64,000 nt of DNA from Bacteroidales bacterium (GTDB lineage Bacteria; Bacteroidota; Bacteroidia; Bacteroidales; UBA7332): the NCBI GenBank assembly GCA_028687995.1, contig JAQTZA010000001.1, positions 434,001-498,000 of the forward strand, given 5' to 3'. Numbering within the stretch: the first letter of the stretch is position 1; the number at the start of each line of letters is the position of its first letter. Under the pieces are notes generated by a model, which had not been told where the DNA came from, made no database searches, and saw only the letters and a list, made by a program, of their open reading frames with translations. The translations under genes were made by a program, and so were the position numbers. Below are positions 7,550 through 15,870 of this stretch, one piece after another.

Positions 7550-8662
7550 ATGGTAACCAAAGTATCTGAATTTCCTGCATATTACAAACCCGTCATTTTA
7601 CTTGTCGGATTGATTGCGTTAACGACAATATTATACGTCGGTCAGGAAATTATTGTTCCACTTGTCTTTGCCATTATCATAGCCATATTGCTCAATCCGG
7701 TCGTTAAATTCTTTGTAAGAAAAAAAATCAACCGAGTTTTAGCCATCACAATCACACTCATTCTCTCTTTTTTGGTGATCGTATCTTTCGGTATGCTCCT
7801 CATCTCTCAAATTTCCCAATTTAACGACTCTTGGCCTCTTCTAGTGGATAGGTGTACTGAATTACTGAATCAATCCATAAGTGGTGCGTCGCAATATTTT
7901 GATATTGACAAACAGCTAATATTGGATTGGGTAGCCAAAACCAAAAGTGAACTGATTAACACTGGTGGAGCAAACGTCGGACAAACTTTACTAACGGTAG
8001 GAAATGAAATGGCAAATCTGCTACTCATTCCTTTTTACATATTTGTGATTCTTTACTACGAATCACTATTACGTTACTTCATTTATCGAATATTTGCGTC
8101 AAGCGAAAAAAAACAAGTCAGCGAAATTGTTTCACAAACGAAAACTGTCATTCAACAATACTTGATTGGATTGGTCATCGAATTTTTGATTGTTAGCACA
8201 CTCAATACGATCGTGTTACTAGCCCTTGGCATCCAATATGCCATACTGCTGGGCATTATCGGCGGATTACTCAACCTGATCCCTTACATCGGCGGATTAG
8301 TGGCTGTTGCATTGCCTATGATGGTGGCCATTGCCACCAAAACCAACGGCTGGTATCCCATTTATGTCTTGGTTTTATATTATCTAGTTCAATTATTCGA
8401 CAACAACTACATTGTTCCAATCATAGTCGCATCGAAAGTCAAAATCAATGCACTGTTCTCCGTAATCGTAGTGCTCGCAGGAAATGCGCTATGGGGAGTT
8501 TCGGGTATGTTTCTATCAATTCCCCTACTGGCGATCGTTAAAGTCATTTGCGACCACATCGAATCGTTGCAGCATTGGGGAATGTTATTTGGAGAAATGA
8601 TACCAATTCCTATAAGAATAAAAAAACTCACCAGAAAATTAAAACCTATCCATCATGATTGA
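7550..8662 (+). CDS. AI-2E-type transporter / permease
   Basis: This 370-residue protein has about eight hydrophobic helices in the AI-2E (PerM/YdiK) pattern: a helical hairpin at the N-terminus, a long soluble loop (about 90-150), then LLLIPFYIFVILYY, GIIGGLLNLIPYIGG and the C-terminal SIPLLAIVKVICDHI. The segment NLIPYIGGLVAVALP is the family signature. Members act as exporters or Na+/H+ antiporters in the inner membrane; the substrate here cannot be read. Its stop overlaps the GH130 start by 8 bases, so translation is coupled. Confidence 0.9.
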   Translation: MVTKVSEFPAYYKPVILLVGLIALTTILYVGQEIIVPLVFAIIIAILLNPVVKFFVRKKINRVLAITITLILSFLVIVSFGMLLISQISQFNDSWPLLVDRCTELLNQSISGASQYFDIDKQLILDWVAKTKSELINTGGANVGQTLLTVGNEMANLLLIPFYIFVILYYESLLRYFIYRIFASSEKKQVSEIVSQTKTVIQQYLIGLVIEFLIVSTLNTIVLLALGIQYAILLGIIGGLLNLIPYIGGLVAVALPMMVAIATKTNGWYPIYVLVLYYLVQLFDNNYIVPIIVASKVKINALFSVIVVLAGNALWGVSGMFLSIPLLAIVKVICDHIESLQHWGMLFGEMIPIPIRIKKLTRKLKPIHHD

Positions 8663-9713
8663 AGTAAAAAGAGAAGGTATCCTTTTATCGAAAACCGATT
8701 TGGAATTTGAAAACGAAGCAGTACTCAATCCAGCTGCCATTCGCATTGGAGACAGCGTGCATTTATACTATAGAGCTGTGCGCAATGGCAATCATTCGAG
8801 TATTGGATATTGTCGGTTGGATGGTCCACTTACCATTTCAGAACGTTGGGATAAACCGTTTATAGTTCCCGAACTCGATTTCGAGACTCAAGGTGTGGAG
8901 GATGCTCGCATTGTGAAAATCGACAATCTCTACTATATGACTTACACTGGTTACGACGGGATAAATGCCCGTGGAGCTTTAGCCACATCAAAAGATTTGA
9001 TTCACTTCAAAAAAATGGGTCCAATTGTTCCTCAAATTTCGTACGCACGATTTGTCTATTTGGTCGAATCAGCTGGAAAAGTAAACGAAAGCTACTACCA
9101 CAATCATAAATTCTATTATCAAGAGGCTGATCCCGATGAGAAAATTCTATTGTGGGACAAAAACGTGGTCTTTTTCCCACGAAGAATCAACGGCAATTTG
9201 GTCTTTCTACACCGTATCAGACCAGGAATTCAACTTGTATCGGTAAAAAATCTGAAAGACCTTACGGTTGCCTTTTGGGACGACTATTTTCACAATTTTC
9301 AAGACCATATCGTAATGGATCCTTTGATGAAACACGAATCGGACTACATAGGAAGCGGTTGTCCACCGATTGAAACCGAACACGGGTGGCTACTCATTTA
9401 TCACGGGGTGCAAGATACAAACGTAGGCCTCATTTATTCGGCTTGTGCCGCCGCTTTACTAGATCTCGACGATCCACGGAAAGAGATTGCACGACTCTCT
9501 TATCCACTCTTAACACCAGAGCGTGAATGGGAAAAAGTGGGCGATGTAAACAATGTGGTTTTTCCAACAGGCACAGCCGTATTTGGTGACACGCTGTTTA
9601 TCTATTATGGTGCTGCTGATTCGCACATTGCAGTGGCTTCGCTCAAATTATCAGCCTTAATGGCCGAGTTACTCTCATCCGTCGTTTCAGTTGACTTAAC
9701 TGATTCGCAATAG
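8655..9713 (+). CDS. Glycoside hydrolase family 130 protein (mannoside phosphorylase type)
   Basis: This 352-residue cytoplasmic protein has the five-bladed propeller pattern of GH130: NPAAIRIGDSVHLYYRAV near the start, the conserved acidic motif GVEDARIVKIDNLYYMTYTGYDG (split around residue 75), and late strands GWLLIYHGV and VFPTGTAVFGDTLFIYYGAADSHIA. GH130 enzymes cleave beta-mannosides by phosphorolysis or hydrolysis. The motif Asp and Glu are present, so it is likely active. Overlap with the permease gene and a following glycosyltransferase suggest a mannose-containing oligosaccharide made or recycled under stress. The substrate is unknown. Confidence 0.88.
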   Translation: MIEVKREGILLSKTDLEFENEAVLNPAAIRIGDSVHLYYRAVRNGNHSSIGYCRLDGPLTISERWDKPFIVPELDFETQGVEDARIVKIDNLYYMTYTGYDGINARGALATSKDLIHFKKMGPIVPQISYARFVYLVESAGKVNESYYHNHKFYYQEADPDEKILLWDKNVVFFPRRINGNLVFLHRIRPGIQLVSVKNLKDLTVAFWDDYFHNFQDHIVMDPLMKHESDYIGSGCPPIETEHGWLLIYHGVQDTNVGLIYSACAAALLDLDDPRKEIARLSYPLLTPEREWEKVGDVNNVVFPTGTAVFGDTLFIYYGAADSHIAVASLKLSALMAELLSSVVSVDLTDSQ

Positions 9714-9788
9714 CACTGAAATTCAAATCATTATTTAACTGTCAAGAAACATATCGACCAAAAGAAAAGTAAAACTAGTATCAGACAA

Positions 9789-12110
9789 TTGGATGTTCAA
9801 CATTCGGAAATTATGCTCAATATCGACAACTTTGTATTTCCAGAAATTAATCCAATAATGTATCGTCAAAAACTGACGACCACCACAAAACCTGAATTAG
9901 AAAAAATTCTTGTCATTTCGTCGTATCCCCCTAGAGAATGTGGTATTGCTACCTATTCACAGGACTTAATAAGCGCATTAAATAACAAATTCAGTAGTTC
10001 GTTATCGTTAAAAGTATGTGCTCTCGAGTCAGGTCATAAGATGATACATTATCCTGAAGAGGTACAATTCAGACTCGACACGTCACAACCCAATGAATAC
10101 AAAAAGTTGGCCAAAGCAATTAATCACGATACACACATTCAGATAGTGCTATTACAACACGAATTTGGTTTTTTCAAAAACAACGAGCACGCTTTGCTTG
10201 AGTTCTTATATGAACTAACTAAACCAGTTGCTATTGTATTTCATTCTGTACTTCCACATCCAACAGAACAGATGAAAGCACAATTAAAGAACATCGCCGG
10301 TGCATGTGAATCAATCGTAGTGATGACAAACAACTCTTTCGGCATATTATCCACCGATTATGAAATTCCGGAGCAAAAAATTTCGGTGATTGCCCACGGC
10401 ACACACCTTGTGCCCCACCTAAGTGAACATTTCTTGAAATTGAAATACGATCTGAAGGATAGAAAAGTGCTCACTACATTCGGGTTACTGAGTTCTGGAA
10501 AAAGTATAGAAACAACTATTGAAGCACTTCCCGCAATCATAAAAAAATCGCCTGAAGTAGTGTTTCTTATTATCGGCAAAACTCATCCCGAAGTAGTGAA
10601 AAATGAAGGAGAAATTTACCGAGATCGACTCGAACAGATGGTGCATGACCTCAAACTAGAAAAGCACGTCATTTTTATCAACCAATACTTGGCTTTGCCC
10701 GAATTGTTGGAATATCTTCAACTAACAGATATTTATCTTTTCACCACCAACGATCCGAATCAGGCAGTGAGCGGAACATTTGCTTATGCCATGAGTTGCG
10801 CTTGCCCCATTATCTCTACACCGATACCTCACGCTCGTGAGTTTCTGACAAAGGATACGGGAATTATTTTTGATTTCAAAAACTCAAAACAATTGGCAGA
10901 AGCTGTGATATTGCTCCTCAGCGACGACGGATTGCGCCGTTCCATTAGCTCAAACACTCTACAAAGTATTGTCTCTACTGCGTGGGAAAATTCGGCGGCA
11001 GCACATGCCAGACTTTTCGAAAAGATGAGTAATGGAAAATTAAAGTTGAAATACGACTTTCCAGAAATCAATCTAAGTCATTTACAAAAAATGACTACAG
11101 AAATGGGAATCCTTCAGTTTTCGAAAGTGAATCAACCCGATATCGAATCGGGATATACACTCGATGATAATGCGCGGGCATTGATTGCAGCTGCAATGTA
11201 TTTCAGATTAACGAAGAAAAAATCGACCCTTCATACCATATCAAAATACCTTCATTTCATAGAATACTGCATGCAACCCGACGGCAATTTGCTTAACTAT
11301 GTCGATAAAAACAAACGTTTCACAGAGCAAAACTACGAAACCAATCTCGACGATTCAAATGGCAGAGCGTTGTGGGCACTTGGGTACATCGTTTCATTGG
11401 CTGGAGAATTACCATCCGAATTTATTCTGTTGGCAGAAGGCCTCATCGAAAAAATGCTGCCACGTATTGAGAGCATTCACTCTACCCGCTCAATGGCTTT
11501 TGCTATTAAAGGGTTGAGCCACTATTACGACATCACAAAAGCACCCGCAATCTCCGACTTAATCACCGTTTTTGCCAACCGTTTGGTGCAAATGTATAAA
11601 CACGAATCGGAAGAAAACTGGAAATGGTTCGAAGGTTATATGACCTACGCCAACAGCATTTTACCCGAAGCCATGCTTCATGCGTGGATCACAACAGGTA
11701 CTCCAATATATAAAGACATTGCGCTCAAATCGTTCGATTTTCTGCTGAAACATACTTTCAACGAAAACGGCATCGAAGTTATTTCTAACAGAAGTTGGTG
11801 GGTAAAAGGCGAACCAGCCGCAAAATTTGGAGAACAACCCATCGACGTTGCTTACACCATTATGACATTGAGTAAATTCTTCGACGTGTTCGGAATCGAC
11901 GATTATAAAGAGAAAATGACCATCGCATTCAATTGGTTCCTTGGGTGTAATCGATTACAACAAATCATCTACAATCCGTGTACGGGTGGCTGTTATGATG
12001 GATTGGAAGAAAAGAATGTGAACATCAATCAGGGCGCAGAATCGACCGTCAGCTACCTGATGGCTCGAATGACGGTGGAGCAATACAAAAAGCCGACAAT
12101 ACTTCAATAG
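9789..12110 (+). CDS. GT4-type glycosyltransferase fused to a C-terminal (alpha/alpha)6-like domain
   Basis: The 773-residue protein has two parts. Residues about 35-420 form a GT-B glycosyltransferase: the N-terminal Rossmann start ILVISSYPPRECGIATYSQ and donor-side GLLSSGKSIE, LIIGKTHPE and PIISTPIPHA. The usual EX7E donor motif is replaced by QAVSGTFAYAMS. Residues about 430-770 are helical repeats rich in Trp, Asn and Asp (SGYTLDDNARALIAA, NLDDSNGRALWALGY, WKWFEGYMTYANSILPEA), like six-hairpin glycosidases. The start codon is uncertain; an in-frame ATG at 9858 would also leave both domains complete. Placed after the GH130 gene, it probably builds or trims a mannose-type glycan. Coupling of both domains in one chain suggests synthesis with editing. 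Confidence 0.8.
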   Translation: MDVQHSEIMLNIDNFVFPEINPIMYRQKLTTTTKPELEKILVISSYPPRECGIATYSQDLISALNNKFSSSLSLKVCALESGHKMIHYPEEVQFRLDTSQPNEYKKLAKAINHDTHIQIVLLQHEFGFFKNNEHALLEFLYELTKPVAIVFHSVLPHPTEQMKAQLKNIAGACESIVVMTNNSFGILSTDYEIPEQKISVIAHGTHLVPHLSEHFLKLKYDLKDRKVLTTFGLLSSGKSIETTIEALPAIIKKSPEVVFLIIGKTHPEVVKNEGEIYRDRLEQMVHDLKLEKHVIFINQYLALPELLEYLQLTDIYLFTTNDPNQAVSGTFAYAMSCACPIISTPIPHAREFLTKDTGIIFDFKNSKQLAEAVILLLSDDGLRRSISSNTLQSIVSTAWENSAAAHARLFEKMSNGKLKLKYDFPEINLSHLQKMTTEMGILQFSKVNQPDIESGYTLDDNARALIAAAMYFRLTKKKSTLHTISKYLHFIEYCMQPDGNLLNYVDKNKRFTEQNYETNLDDSNGRALWALGYIVSLAGELPSEFILLAEGLIEKMLPRIESIHSTRSMAFAIKGLSHYYDITKAPAISDLITVFANRLVQMYKHESEENWKWFEGYMTYANSILPEAMLHAWITTGTPIYKDIALKSFDFLLKHTFNENGIEVISNRSWWVKGEPAAKFGEQPIDVAYTIMTLSKFFDVFGIDDYKEKMTIAFNWFLGCNRLQQIIYNPCTGGCYDGLEEKNVNINQGAESTVSYLMARMTVEQYKKPTILQ

Positions 12111-12157
12111 AATATTTCAACTGAAAACAAAAAAATTCACCAGCATTAAAAAAGAAA

Positions 12158-12649
12158 ATGAATATGAAAACTGAAAAACAAAAAACAGTATTGATTGCTC
12201 TCGACTATGATCAAACTGCACAGAAAGTATTAGAAACTGGATATTCGATGGCAACAGCAATGGGTGCTAAAACTGTTCTTCTCCACGTTATTTTAGATCC
12301 TATTTACTATTCCACCACCGAGTACTCTCCTATCATGGGATTTACGGGGTATATGGACACCGTTCCATTGCAATTGGAAAATCCAGGTGCTCTGAAAAAA
12401 GCTTCTCAATTTTTTCTCGAGAATGCTATCCGTCATTTAGGTATTGGTGACATCGAAACCATTGTAAAAGAGGGTGATTTGGTGGATGGAATTCTCAAAA
12501 CAGCGAAGAAAATAGATGCCGATATAATCGTGATGGGATCGCACAGTCGCAAATGGCTCGAAGATATCGTGTTGGGCAGTTCAACGAACGATGTGTTGCA
12601 AAAAACGACCATTCCACTCTTTATCGTTCCAACAAAAAAAAGGAAATAA
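12158..12649 (+). CDS. Universal stress protein (UspA family)
   Basis: This 163-residue protein begins with the Usp beta strand KTVLIALDYDQTAQKVLETGYSMA and ends with the nucleotide loop region DIIVMGSHSRKWLEDIVLGSSTNDVLQKTTIPLFIVP. The usual ATP-binding pattern G-x2-G-x9-G-[ST] is kept except that the second Gly is Ser (GSHS), so ATP binding may be altered. It is cytoplasmic, and its length suits a single Usp domain. It sits in the stress gene run, before an L,D-transpeptidase. Confidence 0.9.
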   Translation: MNMKTEKQKTVLIALDYDQTAQKVLETGYSMATAMGAKTVLLHVILDPIYYSTTEYSPIMGFTGYMDTVPLQLENPGALKKASQFFLENAIRHLGIGDIETIVKEGDLVDGILKTAKKIDADIIVMGSHSRKWLEDIVLGSSTNDVLQKTTIPLFIVPTKKRK

Positions 12650-12672
12650 ATCCCAATTACAAAATTTGAAAG

Positions 12673-13941
12673 ATGAATCGGGATGAGACTCTAAGAAGGC
12701 TGTCGTTGATCGTGTGTTTGCTTTGTCTCTCTTTTGTCAATATAATGGGACAACAAGAGAGACAAAGCGAGATTTATAACCTCAAAAAATTCTACACGAT
12801 ACATCGTGCCCCATTATTCTGGCTAACAACAGAGAAAGAGACTAAGCGAGCTATTGAATGGATAAATGTGATGGATGACGCTGGCAAATTAGGCATAATA
12901 CCTAATGACCAGTTAGATGATCAAATTCGCTACGTACTGAAGAACAGTAAAACGCTCAGTGACAAAACAAAAATTGAGACTGATCAAGTCATCACAACAA
13001 TGGTTCTGAAGTTTCTCAAAACGTTGCAAGAGGGAAATATTTCGTTTGCATACAACGAGGTGAGTGTTTCGCGCGATTCGATCTATGTTGATCAATTACT
13101 CTCTTCTCCCAAGAGACACATTTCAAAATTTGTGTCAAAGTTGGATTGTAAAGACGATGATTACCTAACATTGAAGCGATATCTCCGCGATTCACTCTCC
13201 ACAATGAAGCCTGAGAAATACAAAGCGGTGGCAATGGCGATGAATTATCGTCGTTTTCTATCAATAAATCACCGTTCAACCTACATCTTAGCAAACATTC
13301 CAGATGCAGAGGCCATCTATTATGTTGAAAACAAACCTATATTGATGATGCGCACGGTGGTGGGTAAAAACTCGAAACCAACGCCTATCATTGCCGCTTA
13401 TATCGCCAGTGTTGTCACGTTTCCGTATTGGAATGTGCCACATTCAATTGCCGTAAAAGAGATTCTACCCAAAGTACAAAAAGATGACAATTACCTGGAG
13501 CAAGCAAATTTGGAAGTAGTAAATGCCAAAGGCAATCCGATAGACGACTCTGATCTGGACTGGAAAAGCTACAATGCAGAGAATTTCACCTACTTTTTTC
13601 GACAATCAACTGGAGCCGATAATTCGCTCGGTGTATTGAAATTTAATATGCAGAATCCCTTTAGCATTTTTCTGCATTCCACCAGTTGGCAAGGTGTATT
13701 TGATCTAGACAATCGTTTTTTGAGTCACGGGTGCATTCGTTTAGAAAAACCAATTGACTTAGCCAACGAATTGTTGAAAGGGAAATTAGACATCGCTCAA
13801 CTGAAAAAGGGCAAAGAGAACACCGAACCAAAAACCTTCAAACTCGATGTCCCCGTTCAGACATTCATCATCTACAATCCAGTAGTAGTCTCGGGCAAGA
13901 ACATAACGTTTCTGAAAGATGTATATGGATTGGTGAAGTAG
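12673..13941 (+). CDS. YcbB-type murein L,D-transpeptidase
   Basis: The 422-residue exported protein has a signal peptide (about 1-27), an alpha-helical N-terminal region and a YkuD catalytic domain (about 195-370). The active site motif reads FLHSTSWQGVFDLDNRFL, followed by SHGCIRLEKP with the catalytic Cys. It makes or exchanges 3-3 cross-links in peptidoglycan. It follows uspA by 23 bases. The last 30 codons are duplicated about 400 bases downstream. A second, different L,D-transpeptidase lies on the opposite strand at 14372. Confidence 0.88.
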   Translation: MNRDETLRRLSLIVCLLCLSFVNIMGQQERQSEIYNLKKFYTIHRAPLFWLTTEKETKRAIEWINVMDDAGKLGIIPNDQLDDQIRYVLKNSKTLSDKTKIETDQVITTMVLKFLKTLQEGNISFAYNEVSVSRDSIYVDQLLSSPKRHISKFVSKLDCKDDDYLTLKRYLRDSLSTMKPEKYKAVAMAMNYRRFLSINHRSTYILANIPDAEAIYYVENKPILMMRTVVGKNSKPTPIIAAYIASVVTFPYWNVPHSIAVKEILPKVQKDDNYLEQANLEVVNAKGNPIDDSDLDWKSYNAENFTYFFRQSTGADNSLGVLKFNMQNPFSIFLHSTSWQGVFDLDNRFLSHGCIRLEKPIDLANELLKGKLDIAQLKKGKENTEPKTFKLDVPVQTFIIYNPVVVSGKNITFLKDVYGLVK

Positions 13942-14162
13942 CGGAATTCCGTTAATCAATTGAGTTTGTATTTTTAAATTTTCCAGATTATAGATTACTT
14001 AAAATCGAAGTCCCAAAGGGTAGACACAAATACCAGACTGACAATTGAAAATCAGCGGAGCTAAAATACTGTTTGAGGAGAGAAGCCCGAATACAAAAAT
14101 TGAAATTTGAGTAGAATGTTTCACGGGCGAGCGATCGAGTTTATTTTGTCTATGTTTTTTTG

Positions 14163-14191
14163 CTTACTTTTTTTGCGCCAAAAAAAGTAAG
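14163..14191. repeat. Perfect palindromic hairpin
   Basis: CTTACTTTTTTT and AAAAAAAGTAAG are exact reverse complements around GCGCC. It sits between the end of the first transpeptidase gene and a duplicated copy of its 3' end. I see no other gene in 13942-14371. It could mark a recombination or mobile-repeat scar. Confidence 0.7.
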
Positions 14192-14249
14192 TCCTGCGGA
14201 AGGCAAAACGAAACATCCAAGTATAACTACCGTGAAAAAATGCCTGAAT

Positions 14250-14340
14250 CCCCGTTCAGACATTCATCATCTACAATCCAGTTGTAGTCTCGGGCAAAAA
14301 CAAAACGTTTCTGAAAGATGTATATGGATTGGTGAAATAG
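14250..14340 (+). pseudogene. Duplicated 3' end of the YcbB-type transpeptidase gene
   Basis: Bases 14250-14340 repeat bases 13851-13941 at an offset of exactly 399, with only a few substitutions (for example Lys for Ile after SGKN). The frame encodes the last 30 residues (PVQTFIIYNPVV to DVYGLVK) plus a stop, without a start or catalytic domain. It is a non-functional copy left by a tandem duplication or a deletion between two genes. Confidence 0.85.
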
Positions 14341-14371
14341 CTGAATTCGGTTACTCAATTAATCAGTTACT

Positions 14372-15052
14372 CTAATTCAACAACGCAGAACTCGCCAAAT
14401 AGCGATTGTCAGGCGTGTAGATAAACAAGCACGTACCACCTTTGATGGTGTCGATAATCGGACGATTAAGATCTGGTGGAAGAGCCGGACAACCCAGACT
14501 TCTACCTAATCTACCATTACGTTTAATAAAATCCGCAGTGGCATACTTGGCTGCGTGAATAATGATGGCACGACGCAACGCATTGTCGTTGTAACCTCTC
14601 TCCACACCGTTGATTTGCAAGGCAAAACCAGTATGACCTCCCATAATTGGGTGCTCGGTCACATAAAATCCCATGCTGCTTTTAGACGAACCATTCTCAT
14701 TCGAAAAACGCTTCGCATACTCTTCTCCCGTATTCCGACCGTGTGCCACATAAGTATTGAACAGCAATTTCTTATTCTTCAAATCAATCACGTAGAGGCG
14801 TTTGCGGTTGCTCGATTGCGAATAATCGGCGATAGTGACGATGGTTGCGTTTTGTAATTTCCCTGTCGAATCGAGTTTATCCAATCCTTTTATAGCTAAA
14901 TCAAACACCGCTTTCGAGAGTCCAGTTTCCGACAAATTAAGTTCTGTATAAAGGTCGTTTATTGGTAGTTTTATCAACCCAAAATCGGTATCAGCCGCAT
15001 AGCTTGTCCACGAAATAAAAGCGAATAAAAGATAGATTATTGTTTTTCTCAT
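14372..15052 (-). CDS. YkuD_2-type murein L,D-transpeptidase catalytic domain protein
   Basis: The 226-residue protein has a signal peptide (to about residue 19, SYAAD) and a compact catalytic domain of the second YkuD subfamily. The motif GRSLGCPALP (about 184-193) supplies the catalytic Cys, and a conserved His lies in FYVTEHPIMGGHTG. It remodels peptidoglycan in the periplasm. It converges with the first L,D-transpeptidase region. On the minus strand TACCTTTA (15064-15057) resembles a -7 box but sits only 5 bases before the ATG, so either the transcript is leaderless or the promoter is elsewhere. Confidence 0.88.
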   Translation of the reverse strand: MRKTIIYLLFAFISWTSYAADTDFGLIKLPINDLYTELNLSETGLSKAVFDLAIKGLDKLDSTGKLQNATIVTIADYSQSSNRKRLYVIDLKNKKLLFNTYVAHGRNTGEEYAKRFSNENGSSKSSMGFYVTEHPIMGGHTGFALQINGVERGYNDNALRRAIIIHAAKYATADFIKRNGRLGRSLGCPALPPDLNRPIIDTIKGGTCLFIYTPDNRYLASSALLN

Positions 15053-15177
15053 GGAATAAAGGTAGTCGTCTCATCGGGATAAGCAAGTGAGAGCCGCCTT
15101 AATTCATTATAATACATACAATTACCGATAATGTAACACTTGGGAGAATGGGGAATTTATTCGGGATTTTTAGTTAT

Positions 15178-15200
15178 CGCCAAATTTGACACATTACCAC
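15178..15200. repeat. Dispersed 23-bp repeat D, copy 1
   Basis: The 23 bases starting CGCCAAATTTGAC and ending ATTACCAC match bases 25596-25618 in all but two positions. Both copies lie at the 3' end of a small minus-strand orphan gene, as a cassette-end sequence would. A lone half-site of the shared regulon motif (ATAATGTAAC, 15128-15137) lies just left of it but has no partner. Confidence 0.6.
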
Positions 15201-15733
15201 ATTACCCTTTTAAATTTAAGCAATAAAAGAGACTTATTTTTTGAAATTATAGCTAAATCTTCAGGTATTCGATCAGAATCCTGCTTCAAAATAATATATC
15301 TTTTATCTTCCGCTCTACTTCCTGCGGTCTCTTTCCATTTGTACTTCACCGAAAATAAGCCATCATCGCTTACATAAAATCCAAACATATAATTAGAATT
15401 AATGTAATCTAATAAACTGAAAATACGAAAAAAGTCACATTTATATTTCGAGGATAACATTCTAATAACAGGTTTATCCTTAGAGACCTTTGCCCACTTG
15501 CCTATAGCTTTGCAATCTACATACAACACACTATCATTATAGTTTATATAGCAAAAGTGCATTCTACTCTCATTGGGTATCGAATTAACTATATTTCTTA
15601 GTGTTGTAAGAGAATCAGTGACATCTTCAACCGAATTTACAAACTCAATCTTTTTTATTTCCACATTCCTATTCATATATGCGAAAAGAGCAATTAACAT
15701 CAATAGTATCCACCAAATATTCTTCATTTTCAA
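15194..15733 (-). CDS. Hypothetical membrane-anchored protein
   Basis: The 179-residue protein has one N-terminal transmembrane segment (about 5-20, IWWILLMLIALFAYM) and a soluble domain of about 150 residues with several aromatic strands (FCYINYNDSVLYVD, YMFGFYVSDDGLFSVKYKW). It looks like a single-pass or lipid-bilayer-anchored extracytoplasmic protein. It lies among repeat fragments: copy D1 at its 3' end and a GGCTACGGTGG element (about 15768) upstream. Similar surroundings are seen for the genes at 24589-26978. I recognise no family; an immunity-type role is one possibility. Confidence 0.6.
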   Translation of the reverse strand: MKMKNIWWILLMLIALFAYMNRNVEIKKIEFVNSVEDVTDSLTTLRNIVNSIPNESRMHFCYINYNDSVLYVDCKAIGKWAKVSKDKPVIRMLSSKYKCDFFRIFSLLDYINSNYMFGFYVSDDGLFSVKYKWKETAGSRAEDKRYIILKQDSDRIPEDLAIISKNKSLLLLKFKRVMW

Positions 15734-15870
15734 TATCTATTATATCCTTGAATAATCATTTTATCCCCCTCCACCGTAGCCTATCAAAAGCGCGCTGCCG
15801 TTTATTACACGCTATGCTAAACTGAGAGAATCAATAAAAATATGAGGTTTTCACGAAACCTTTTTTCAGT

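Noticed and set aside
15128..15137. Lone copy of the regulon half-site ATAATGTAAC near the YkuD_2 gene
   Set aside because: No second half-site at 21 bp and no -7 box at the right distance on either strand.
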